Source of the DNA: Sinohyriopsis cumingii
Taxonomy: Eukaryota > Mollusca > Bivalvia > Unionida > Unionidae
Direction: 5' to 3'
Length of the DNA stretch: 64,000 nucleotides
NCBI GenBank assembly: GCA_028554795.2
Contig: CM068838.1
Span: forward strand, 128,499,428-128,563,427
The notes below the pieces were generated by a model, which did not search any database, was not told the DNA's origin, and saw only the letters and a list, made by a program, of their open reading frames with translations. This document shows positions 35,701 to 49,681 of the stretch, one piece after another. A program made the position numbers and the translations under genes. Each line of letters starts with the position of its first letter. Within the stretch, counting starts at the first letter, position 1.

Positions 35701-38700
35701 TTATTTTATACATAGTGACCTCACCGTGGTAGGCAGGTGAACAAAATGTATTGAATTTGTTTGTTATTATTGTTTTCAAAGCTTTGATGATCTGAAAATG
35801 GGACTGAACTACATGAAGAGAAGGTCTTCCCATCAATCAGAAGGACCTATTACATTTGCAAAGGCCAATCTGTCAGGCATTTTGGACTGTCTGGACAGCT
35901 TAACAGGTGAAATGAATTGTAGCATATTTTCTCATCGGCAAAGTGGACCTCAGTGTGTAGAGCAGAGACCTGGATCTACACATATAACACACCAGTATAT
36001 TAGGGCCTATGCTGTTTTATGTCCAAGTAACACACCAACATATATTAGGCCCATTGCCATTTTATGTCCAAATAATACCCACATATTAGGGCCTATGCCA
36101 TTTTATGTACGTGTAGCACACCAACATATTAGGGCCAATGCCATTTTATGCACATGTAACACACCAACATATTAGGGCCTGTGCCATTTTATGTACATGT
36201 AACACAGCAACATATTAGGGCCTATGCCATTTTATGTTCATGTAACACAGCAACATATTAGGGCCTATTTCATTTTATGTGCATTTAACACTCCAAGATA
36301 TTAGGACCTATGTCATTTTATGTGCATGTAACACAGCAACATATTAGGACCTATGCCATTTTATGCACATGTAACACAAAAACATATTAGGGCCTATGCC
36401 ATTTTATGTACTTGTAACACAGCAGCATATTATGGTCTATGCCATTTTATGTTCATGTAACACAGCAACATATTAGGGCCTATGCCATATTATGTACATG
36501 TAACACAGCAACATATTAGGGCCTATTTCATTTTATGTGCATTTAACACTCCAAGATATTGGGGCCTATGTCATTTTGTGTGCATGTAACACAGCAACAT
36601 ATTAGGGCCTATGCCATTTTATGTACATGTAACACAGCAACATATTAGGGCCTATGCCATTTTATGTACATGTAACACAGCAACATATTAGGGCCTATGC
36701 CATATTATGTACATGTAACACAGCAACATATTAGGGCCTATTTCATTTTATGTGCATTTAAACTCCAAGATATTAGGGCCTATGTCATTTTATGTGCGTG
36801 TAACACAGCAACATATTAGGGCCTATGCCATTTTATGTACATGTAACACACAAACATATTAGGGCCTATGCCATTTTATGTACATGTAACGCAGCAACAT
36901 ATTAGGGCCTATTTCATTTTATGTGCATTTAACACTCCAAGATATTAGGGCCTATGCCATTTTATGCACATGTAACACACCAACATATTAGGGCTTATAT
37001 CATTTTATGTGCATTTAACACTCCAAGATATTTTGGCCTATGTCATTTTGTGTACATGTAGCACACCAAGATATTAGGGCCTATGTCATTTTATGTACAT
37101 GTAGCAAACCAACATATTAGGGCCTGTGCCATTTTATGTACATACAACAAACCAACATATTTGGGCCTGTGCCATTTTATTCAGCATCAATAGTTGAATG
37201 CATATTGTTCATTCTGTGAGGTTGACACAATATGAGATGGGGGATATTGGTTGATATTGGCAGCAGTTGGGTACACATAATTGATGAAATCAGGTATATA
37301 CATTGTTTGCTGCTAATTATAATCATTTTTATTGTTATCATACATGATTATATATTGAAAATAATTTAAGTCTGTACTAAACATGAATTTTGTGTTAACT
37401 CGTATTTTAGATCATTTTAATATCGGTGTTATGTACTTAAGCTTGTTACCAGGTCAGTGATTGAAATATTTGTTTGAGTTTTAAATGAGTCAACATAGAT
37501 TCTTAACTGTAAATCGATGTTGGAAACAATAAATGTATGTATCTCTGAGTAGGTACTGAAACAAGGAAGTCCAAGTTGAAGGATTATTTAATTTGTTTTA
37601 TGTGAGGGAATGCTGGGTTGAAGACTGATAACATAACCCCTAGACTAGAATTTCTTGTTTTGATGCTGAGCACTAAATTGATTTGTTTTCACAGTCTCAC
37701 TTTAAATAGAATATCTTAAAATTATTAAACACTTTTTCTGTACTTCAAATTATTGTACTGGAAACGTAAAAGTGATGCAGTATTTACAGAAATTGACATC
37801 CTTATTATGCGACCAAAAAAGCATGACAGTGACATTGATCATCTTACTAAAAGCCTTTCATATATCCTTCTCACAAAGAGACTTAGACGAATAGACAGTG
37901 ACAAAAAGACCAAGATAAGCACATCATGATGACAAGACTAAGACAAATAGACCACAACAACAACATTAAGATAAACCGATCATGACAAAAAGACTAAGAG
38001 TAACAAGAAATAACAAGACTACAAGACTAAGAGAAACAGACTATGACAACAAAAGCAAGACAGACACTGTGACAACAAGACCAACATGAACAAGCCATGA
38101 TAAAAATAAAACCAAGTAAATGAGACCATGACAACAAGAAAAAGACAAAGAGACCATGACAACAACACCTGACAAACATACAAAGACATACAGATCAAGA
38201 CAAAAAAAATAATGATTAATAATTATCTAACTTTTGCCAATCACTTTGGTGGAAATAATATAATTTATATGAAAATTGTTACAAATCAGATCTTAAATTT
38301 ATGTAACAAAAGAAAGTGAAACCAACAGTTTTTAGTAAAATCAAGAAACAAATTTATATGTCTACAATACAAAGTGAAAATTCAAGAGACATTATTGTGA
38401 ATTAAATCCCAAATAATCCTAAATGTTTTATCACAAGTTCAAAAATATAGAATGTTCCAAATGATTTTCAGTGGTCTTGAATGTCCTGATGTAACACAGT
38501 GATTCAATCCAGAATATCTTTGAATGATAATAATCCAAATTAGCATGTATAAATCCCAAAGTAAATGAACACTTAAGTAATTCCAATGAATGTTTGTAAA
38601 AAGTAAATGAACACTTAACTGATTCCAATGAAAGTTTGTAAAAAGTAGTGAACACTCAAGTAATTCGAATGAATGTTTATAAAAAGTAAATGAACACTTA

Positions 38701-39180
38701 AGTAATTCTAATGAATGTAAAAAGTAAATGAACCCTTAAGTATTTCCAATGAATGTTTGTAAAAAGAAAATGAACACTTAACTAATTCCAATGAAAGTTT
38801 GTAAAAGTAGTGAACACTCAAGTAATTCGAATGAATGTTTATAAAAAGTAAATGAACACTTAAGTAATTCTAATGAATGTAAAAAGTAAATGAACACCTA
38901 AGTATTTCCAATGAATGTTTGTAAAAAGAAAATGAACACTTAGCTAATTCCAGTGAAAGTTTGTAAAAAGTAGTGAACACTCAAGTAATTCGAATGAATG
39001 TTTATAAAAAGTAAATGAACACTTAAGTAATTCCAGTGAATGTAAAAAGTAAGTGAACACTTAAGTAATTCCAATGAATGTTTGTAAAACGTCCTGTTGA
39101 ATTATACCTGACAGAGTGAACTAAACAGAAATGAATTATTTCTTAAATACATACATATATATACATACATACATATATAT

Positions 39181-39248
<68 letters not shown>

Positions 39249-42200
39249 CAGTTGACCTAGATGTGAATCAATTCAATGGAAATTTCAGTCTTCTTGTAAT
39301 GTAAACAAAACAGGGCCTGGAATGTTCCAAAATAATATGCTCTCTAAAAATTCTATTCACATCTTACAATTATGGTGGACAAATTTTACCCATGCAAACA
39401 TTGTTTATTTTATCAAAAGTACAACTTACAATTATGGACAAAAGTTAAGCTCACAATTAATATACATGACACTATCATCAGTCGAGAACTTATCAATAAT
39501 CCATTATTCAGGCATGGGATGTATCTGTATTCACATTGAATAACTACCTTTATTGCATCTTTGATGAATTCTTAATGGGAAAACTAAAAAATTTCTTATA
39601 TTGTGGTGTAAGAGAACAAGTCAGTGAAAGCATGCTTTCAGATATTTTGTATATTTTATAAACAAACATTTCTTTTCATTTCAGTCAAAGCAGGCATGTT
39701 CTCAAAGATTGTGTGTACTTATAGATAAACTCCACCCTTTCATTTCAGAAATGTATGAAAAGTTTGCTAAGGATGATATTCAGAGAGAATGCATAAATTC
39801 CTATGCAGTGTCCTTGATGCGTAAGTAGTAACAAGAAAGGACAATCATTAAAAAGTATCAAACAGCATATATTTGACACCTTTCACAGGGCTGTGATTAA
39901 AAGATCAAGTCATTTAGCAAAGCAATGTATATTTATAATAATATGAAAAGGTATAAATTCTTATTTCCAGGTATAGTACAATTTACAAAACAAAGAGCTT
40001 TTTCAGAATTAAATTCATGTATGGGGAATTATATGATTTTTTATGCACACCAACATAAAGTTTATCAGTTTGTAATATACTTTTGATGGCAGACTGGTGC
40101 ATAGACCTACATTTATGAGTACATTATGCATTATCTTGGCTTGAAGTCATGAAAACAAATGAAAAACATATTCCCTGGTCTGTAATAGTACATTATGAGA
40201 TAGCATATCTGGGTCTGTAATAGTACATTATGTGATAGCATATCTGGGTCTGTAATAGTAGTACATTATGTCATAGCATATCTGGGTTTGTAATAATCCA
40301 TTATGTCATAGCATATCTGTAGTAGTACATTATGTGATAGCATATCTGGGTCTGTAGTAGTACATTATGTGATAGCATATCTGGGTCTGTAGTAGTTCAT
40401 TATGTGATAGCGTATCTGGGTCTGTAGTAGTACATTATGTGATAGCACATCTGGGTCTGTAATAGTACATTATGTGATAGCATATCTGGGTCTGTAATAG
40501 TACATTATGTGATAGCATATCTGGGTCTGTAGTAGTACATTATGTGATAGCATATCTGGGTCTGTAGTAGTACATTATGTGATAGCATATCTGGGTCTGT
40601 AATAGTACATTATGTGATAGCATATCTGGGTCTGTAATAGTACATTATGTGATAGCATATCTGGGTCTGTAGTAGTACATTATGTGATAGCATATCTGGG
40701 TTTGTAATAACCCATTATGTGATAGCATATCTGTAGTAGTACATTATATGATAGCATATCTGGGTCTGTAGTAGTACATTATGTGATAACATATCTGGGT
40801 CTGTAGTAGTACATTATGTGATAGCATATCTGGGTCTGTAATAGTACATTATGTGATAGCATATTTGGGTCTGTAGTAGTACATTATGTGATAGCATATC
40901 TGGGTCTGTAGTAGTACATTATGTGATAGCATATTTGGGTCTGTGTTCTTGGCAGTGGGATATATGAAAAATCAAATATAACATGCAAGACTTGTCTCTG
41001 AAAGTTTCATATTGGGGCAAAATATTTTGAAGTTTGATTGACCCTTGAACCAGTTATGAAAAGACACATATTGATTGCCTTGAATTGCAATGATACATTT
41101 TTTTCTCATGTCATTCAGTCATTACAACAAATGTTAAAATATTTAACATTACTGTATTTAAAGTTCTAGGTCAGTATTTCAGACACGGTCTTTCATTGGG
41201 CTACCAGATAATTGATAAAAATCAGATCTGTATATATATATATTGCTCCTTTCACTGTTGCTGTTCCATAGAGCTGTGCAAGACTGCATTATTTTGGCCC
41301 ACTAAGAGAGTGGTTGAAACTTATAGTGTTATGCTTGTCTGTCCATCTGTCTATCTGTCTCACCATCACATATTTGTTAAAGTGACTGTTTAGGAGGTTA
41401 ATGTCAGCAGTATGAATACATTTGTAGTTTTTTATTTGTTTCAGTAATCATTTTTGACCTAAAGTATGAACTTAAAGTTTTAATAAACTGGATTGAGATG
41501 TATTTGTATTTAAATAAAATGTGCATAAATGGTCAAACAAATTTAGGACATTATTTCCGATATTGATCTGAGTTTGAAAACAGTCTTGATACCTTGAAAG
41601 TTTTAGATTTGTAAAAGTTGCAATTTACTTTGATATTTTAAGGATCCATAGATACTATGACAAAATTATAACTGAAATTTAGAAAGCTGAAATTTAAGTT
41701 TGAGAGACACTACATAATTTATATTTTGCTTTATTTACAAGTATAAAGATGCATTGTTGTACTTTTACTTTTAGAGGCCAAATCATGTGCTGATGGTTTA
41801 TTTCAAGAAGTTCTGGGAAGGAAGGATAAAGCTGATGCTACAAGGAATGCTCTTGGTGTTCTACAGCGCTTCAAGTTTCTTTTCTATCTGCCATTAAATA
41901 TTGAAAGAAATATTCAGAAGGTATGTATCATAAAGTTGTTTGCTTGCAAAAAGAAAATGTTTTTTACTTGTGGAGTCCATCTTGGTGGAAAATCAATAAA
42001 GCAATCACTTAAATATCTGTGTGCATGTCCACCCATGTGTACTTCAGTTTACACCCTATATTAACCCCATTGTTAAAGTTTTTTATTTTCTGTAATGTGA
42101 TCAGTTTCCATAGTACAGTTGGCAACAGAAATGTGTAACTTGATATCTGGCTACGTCATCATGTGTACACCATTTAACAGAAGCTTAAGGATTTTATATG

Positions 42201-45200
42201 GTTTATCTTTTATCTTTTATTTTATATACCTTTTAACTTTTATCATTTAGTATTTCAATGTTTATAATTTTTGGAAGGATTTATCTTTATACGCTTTGTT
42301 GCAGTTATGTATATTTACATTTTTGTAGTTATATTGTTAATTGGCATCATATAGCCAGTATTGTGCTGACATGCCATTAAACCCTACAACTACTACTACC
42401 TCCATCAAAAGCTTTGAGGGTAGGCTCAACATGCAGATCATGGCCAGCTTCTTGTTCTTATTAGGTTAAGAGATTTCTCCTGAACATGCCCAGTAAGGAA
42501 ATTGACTGGTTATTGAAAAGAATATTTTGCTGAAGTCAGTGTTCTGCCTTGACATGGTTATGATTCTGCTTATGCTAGATTAGCAGACTACAGACTTCAT
42601 AAACAACTTGTGAAATGAGAAATATTCTAGAGTATCGAAAACAGCTTTGAAGGGTGGTTGGGTGAAATTGGTGTTCTAATGCAGGCCAGACATGACATGC
42701 TAAGCTAAAACTTTTCTTACATTGTTGATCATTCTTTCCTATTCATAATGTCCTTCAGGTATGGTACATCAGATTTGATTGAAGAAGCACCATCTTTATT
42801 AGTCAGTTTAAAATCTTTGTTTTATTCCCTCTAAATAATCCCTAATCTGAAAACTAAAAGAAAACAATTGAAAAATTGAACTTTTTAAAAAAACTTTTCT
42901 GTTATGTGACATGCTATTAAACTTGTCTATACAGGTAACATGTTATAAAACTTTTCTATTCTGTAATATGTTATTAAACCTTTCTATCCTGCAACATGCT
43001 ATTAAACTTTTCTGTATCTGTAACATGTTATTAAACTTTTCTATTTTTGTAGTATGTTATTAAACTTTGCTGTTTCTGTAACATGTTGCTCATTTTTTGT
43101 TTTTGCAGGAAGATTACAATTTAGTCATCAATGAATACATTCGAGCAAAGTCTCTGTTTGAAGATTCACCAATACAAGTATTTCAAAGAGGTAAGAACAA
43201 AGGGATATTGTTCTTAAATTTGATATCTGAATTGTCGAAGATATTGAAAACTATTCAATTTAGTCTATACTTAAAATGCCTGGTTACAAGATTTTTATTT
43301 CCTACTTTATTAATTGGAAGGGATAATTACTGTAAAATCTAGCCTTAAATCAATCTACCTAACTTGGCAGCAGTAATCATGTCATGCTCCTAATTGTTTT
43401 AGATTGGTTTGGTGTCAGATTGAATACACAGACTATTGTCAATATGTATTTCAATTTAACTTTTTAATTTTTAATATTTGACAGTTTATGCTTTTGTTAG
43501 AATGATGTAATGAAAGATTAGGTTTTCTATTTTGCATAATTAATCCAACACAGAATTGAATCTTCATACAAATTCAATTTAGGAGTATTGTGAATCTTGT
43601 CGTTTTTAATTATGACATTTCTGTCAAATACGTTACCCAATAAAATTAATGTTAAGAATTAGCTTCTGTCACCACCTAAATCCAGCCCCGTCAGAAAGAT
43701 GAAAAAATTTGTTTTTTCCATATGTATATATTATAGACAATTAAAATAGTATCTATGGGAAGTAACTCTTCCAACATACCATTATACTTACCTCTCCTTG
43801 TCACCTCTAAGTGGCCCATTGTAAACCAGATGTCAGTTTAAGCTTTCACTCAGTATAGGTGGCATAATACTAGCATACCTCTGGAAATCTGTAAGATTTT
43901 TTTGGATCTTTCGTAGTCATTCATCAATAACAGCGGTTCCCAACCCTTGTGTTATGACCCACATCAGGGTTGTGACAATGTTCTGGAGGTTTGCCAGGAT
44001 TTTTGTAGAGTGTGGCAAAATTTATCAAAATGTGGAAACAGGATCATGAGGCTCAGAAAAATATTTCTTAGGGTTGTGGCCCTAAAAGTTGGGAACACTG
44101 ATCAACATAGTATTATTTTGTTGTATTATCTTTGCTTCAGGTAGATTACCTTTAAAACACCACACCACGTCAGTGAAGCGATGAGTACTCAATTTTCACA
44201 AAGAATACTGATTGATGTGATTTAAGATTAGAAATAAAGAAGCAAGGCTGTTTTGAAAAGTAAATAAATTGCAAAATTATCTAGATAATGAATGCATTGT
44301 GTTAAGTATATTTAATTTATATTGCACGATTGACCTTTGTCTGTAATTGAGTGTAGAGTTTTGGACTACCTGAAATTTGTCATGTTTTTGGGGATTTCTA
44401 ATAAACTCTAAGTTTAAGGCCTGGGGTTTTCCCTAGGAAATTCTGTTATGTCTTTAGTCAAGTGAAATTACTAGATATAGGTTTCGCAAATAAAGTCTTC
44501 ATTCCTGTTTCATATCATTTTTTGGGAATCTATGATCAGAGGTTTTAGTTGTGTTCATATAATTTGAGAGGAATTAGTTATTTAGATTATTTATTGGAAT
44601 TACAAAGTATTCTTTGACTTTTGGAATAAAACACTACTTTGGTATTATTCTGAATTCATTCAGAGACATTCTGGATATCATTATGATACATCAAAATATT
44701 TGTATATCAGAGCCTTTAAGACTATCGGTACATATGCAGATTCATTGATGGAATTCATTCAGAACATTCTATACTTTTGGACTTGTGATAGATTGTTTAG
44801 GATTATTTGGGATATATTTACAATACTATAAGTGTTTTGAATTTTCACTTTATATTCTAGGGAAATAAAGGATTTGTTGATTTTACTAAAAGCTTTTGTT
44901 TCACTATCTTTCTGTTACTTAGTTTAAGACCTAGAGTCATAACAGTTGCTCATATGTCAAGCTTTTGTTAGCATTGGTTACCTTGAAACACCATTCTGAA
45001 TCAATACTCAGATTTAAATGGAGAAATAAACAAGTATATTTTCCTAGTTAAAGTAATTAAGTGACAAATTTACACAGTTGATACATTAAACTTGTGCATA
45101 TCACATCAAAAAATCTTTAGCTGGCATTCATTACCTTGGTAAATCAGCCTGAATCATGCAGTATGACCACCACAGTGGCCATCATGTAAATATTGTTATC

Positions 45201-48200
45201 ACTACTCTTCCTGAATTGATAGTCTTATCAGCTTGGGGTTTTCACCTGAAAACTCAAGGAGTCTCATTGGGCTTAAGAAAAGAATTGCACCATTCACATT
45301 CTAAACATGGTTGCAACAGCAGCCATCTTGAAAATCTGATTGCTCTTCTTCCTAGGTAGAAAGTTATATTAAGACTGGGTTTTCACCAGAAGACTTCTTA
45401 AGATGTCATTGATCCAGTTATTGTAATTACAGTGTATTCAACAGAGATAAGCAATTTTTATTTATAATCAATGTATCCCTCAGAATATTCTTTACCCAGT
45501 CACATTGCATTTAAACCCACCATACCTCCCAAAAAGTGCAAATATTTTCAATAATGTATTGTTCAAGCTGAATCTGAAGAACAGCTGATATACAGATAAC
45601 ACCCTAGCACTGACAAGAGGAGATAATTATAATAGCATTTTGGAAGAGTTACTTCTCATATAGACTATTTTTAGCATCTATATTGTACAGACAGGAAGGA
45701 CAACTTTGTTCATCTTTGCAGGAGGGCTTGATTTGTGAGCATGTGGAAGTTAATTACTAATGTTAATTATGGTCAGGTTAAAGTATGTAGTACTTTTTAG
45801 AGAAACATAACTGTGACAAACATTTCCTTTTCCAGCTGTGTTTTACAGGTGTATACTACCTACTGTTTATTTTATCACTGCAAGACATTTATATTCACTG
45901 TATTTAAATATGAGTTGATTATATTCTTTTGTTTTTGAAACATCCTTTAATAATAATAATTAATTTTTGAAAGCTATAGTTTTCAAACTTTTCTACCCAG
46001 GGTTGTTCCATTAAACATACTTCAGGCTCATGGAAGACAGTTTTAATATGGAGTACTCACCTTTATATGCAATTTTTAATTTTGTATTATTTTCATATGA
46101 ACACTCTGAGTAATCTGAGTACCCTGGCATATACTTTTAAAAAATTGCCTTCCCTGGGTACCATATAAGTTTAAATGGAACAGCCCCATCAAATCAGAAT
46201 TGTTTTAAAAGAAGTTGAATGATGTAACTTTTCTGTCCTCAAATAATTATGTGTCATGCAGATTATTGGTCATTTTCCAGGACAGTACACCAGCAGTGTC
46301 AGAACAAGCATTGGTTTCTTTCTTTTTTTTTCTTTAAAATTTCTCACTTCTAATCCATGACCCAAAGTACAATCTAGAGCCTGGTTTCAGGTAGAAGACA
46401 ATCTGGTTACAGGTCCTATCATGTTTCCATCAAAAACAAAACACCTCAGTCTGTAGATATATATACAAAACACCTCAGTCTGTAGATATATATACAAAAC
46501 ACCTCAGTCTGTAGATATATATACAAAACACCTCAGTCTGTAAATATATATAAGCAGTCAAACAACCTACAGGGATAGACACAGAGCACATCAGGCTGTA
46601 GATATATATAGGCAGTCAAACAACCTACAGGGATAGTCACAGAGCACGTCAGGCTGTAGATATATATAGGCAGTCAAACAACCTACAGGGATAGACACAG
46701 AGCACTTCAGGCTGTCGATATATATAAGCAGTCAAATAACCTACAGGGATAGACACAGAGCACTTCAGGCTGTAGATATATATAAGCAGTCAAACAATCT
46801 GCAGGGATAGACACAGAGCACTTCAGGCTGTAGATATATATAAGCAGTCAAGCAGTCTACAGGGATAGACACAGAGCACTTCAGGCTGTAGATATATATA
46901 AGCAGTCAAACAACCTACAGGGACAGACACAGAGCACTTCAGGCTGTAGATATATATAAGCAGTCAAACAACCTACAGGGATAGACACAGAGCACTTCAG
47001 GCTGTAGATATATATAAGCAGTCAAACAAACCTACAGGGATAGACACAGAGCACTTCAGGCTGTAGATATATATAAGCAGTCAAACAATCTGCAGGGATA
47101 GACACAGAGCACTTCAGGCTGTAGATATATATAAGCAGTCAAGCAGTCTACAGGGATAGACACAGAGCACTTCAGGCTGTAGATATATATAAGCAGTCAA
47201 ACAACCTACAGGGACAGACACAGAGCACGTAAGGCTGTAGATATATATAAGCAGTCAAACAACCTACAGGGATAGACACAGAGCACGTAAGGCTGTAGAT
47301 ATATATAAGCAGTCAAACAAACCTACAGGGATAGACACAGAGCACTTCAGGCTGTAGATATATATAAGCAGTCAAACAATCTACAGGGATAGACACAGAG
47401 CACTTCAGGCTGTAGATATATATAAGCAGTCAAACAACCTACAGGGATAGACACAGAGCACTTCAGGCTGTCGATATATATAAGCAGTCAAACAACCTAC
47501 AGGGATAGACACAGAGCACTTCAGGCTGTAGATATATTACATAAGCAGTCAAACAACCTACAGGGACAGACACAGAGCACTTCAGGCTGTCGATATATAT
47601 AAGCAGTCAAACAACCTGCAGGGATAGACACAGAGCACTTCAGGCTGTCGATATATATAAGCAGTCAAACAACCTACAGGGATAGACACAGAGCACTTAA
47701 GGCTGTCGATATATATAAGCAGTCAAACAACCTACAGGGATAGACACAGAGCACTTCAGGCTGTAAATATATATAAGCAGTCAAACAACCTACAGGGATA
47801 GACACAGAGCACTTCAGGCTGTCAATATATATAAGCAGTCAAACAATCTACAGGGATAGACACAGAGCACTTCAGGCTGTAGATATATATAAGCAGTCAA
47901 ACAACCTACAGGGATAGACAACAGAGCACTTCAGGCTGTAGATATATATAAGCAGTCAAACAATCTACAGGGATAGACACAGAGCACTTCAGGCTGTCGA
48001 TATACATAAGCAGTCAAACAACCTACAGGGATAGACACAGAGCACTTCAGGCTGTCGATATATATAAGCAGTCAAACAACCTACAGGGATAGACACAGAG
48101 CACTTCAGGCTGTCGATATATATAAGCAGTCAAACAACCTACAGGGATAGACACATAGCACTTCAGGCTGTCAATATATATAAGCAGTCAAACAATCTAC

Positions 48201-49372
48201 AGGGATAGACACAGAGCACTTCAGGCTGTAGATATACATAAGCAGTCAAACAACCTACAGGGATAGACACAGAGCACTTCAGGCTGTAGATATACATAAG
48301 CAGTCAAACAACCTACAGGGATAGACACAGAGCACTTCAGGCTGTAGATATATATAAGCAGTCAAATAACCTACAGGAATAGCTACAAAACACCTTAGAC
48401 TGCAGATATAGATTAGCAATCAAAGAACCTGTAGTTGACAAATGCAGAGCAGATCACACCCATCTGCAGATCAAAGAACTTTTAGCGATAAATGCAGAGC
48501 AGATCACACCCATCTGCATATGAAAGAACTTTAGCAATAAATGCAGAGCAGATCACACCCATCTGCTGATCAAAGAACTTTAGCAATAAATGCAGAGCAG
48601 ATCACACCCATCTGCAGATCAAAGAACTTTTAGCAATAAATGCAGAGCAGATCACACCTGTCTGCAGATCAAAGAACTTTAGCGATAAATGCAGAGCAGA
48701 TCACACCAGTTTGCAGATCAAAGAACTTCTAACGATAAATGCAGAGCAGATCACACCCATCTGTACATCAGAGAACTTTAAGTGATAAATGCAGAGCAGA
48801 TCACATCTGTCTGCAGATCAAAGAACTAGTAGCGATAAATACAGAGCAGATCACACCCATCTGCAGATCTAGATAAGCAGTCAAAGAACTTAAGGGGCTA
48901 AACACAGCAAATGACCTCAGTTCTGCTGTTCTAGATAATGAGTCACATCTAATTGGTTGAATGCCCTGCATGACATTGTGGTAAAATTATGAACTGTTCT
49001 ATCCCACACAAGGGAAATATTGGTTTGCATTATTTCTTGCAGTTTATAAGGAGGTGGAGAGTCAGGTCGTGAAGTTCAAGGACATGTTGCAAGAAAAACT
49101 AAGACAGCCCAATTCACTGGAAGAACAGAAGAAACTTATAAAGTAAGGAAGACACTAATTTACTTGTTTTTAATTATATTGCACATGTATGTACAATGAT
49201 TCCTCTATAAATAGATAGTATTACCTACACCTCAGTATAGCCCAATATAGCTGTTGTAGTTAACAATGAACTTTATGTTTGTACCTTTGGATGTTTTTGG
49301 CTTGAATCTACAAAGTAGAGGGGAGCAGTTAATTGCACTACCCCTGGCATCAGTGTTGGTGTCAGCATACAT

Positions 49373-49406
<34 letters not shown>

Positions 49407-49608
49407 GGATCACTGCCATCTCACCTCTGTTTGCGTGGGTTCGAGTATAGGATTCGACCAGTGTGGGTATGTGAGAAAGCTTGCAGTAGCTTCTCGTGGG
49501 TCGGTGGTTCTTCCCGTGGTTTTTCCGGGTTCTTCCTCCACCATTAATACTGGCCACCATACATAGCCTATCATGTGCTGAAAAATGGCATTAAACCCTA
49601 CAACAACA

Positions 49609-49681
<73 letters not shown>

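Noticed and set aside
35970-37180. TTAGGG in each unit, suggesting an interstitial telomere repeat
   Set aside because: TTAGGG occurs only once per 43-bp unit inside unrelated sequence; it is an ordinary minisatellite.
49266-49566. Overlapping frames on both strands near 49.3-49.6 kb
   Set aside because: They are translations of the SINE and TA repeats.
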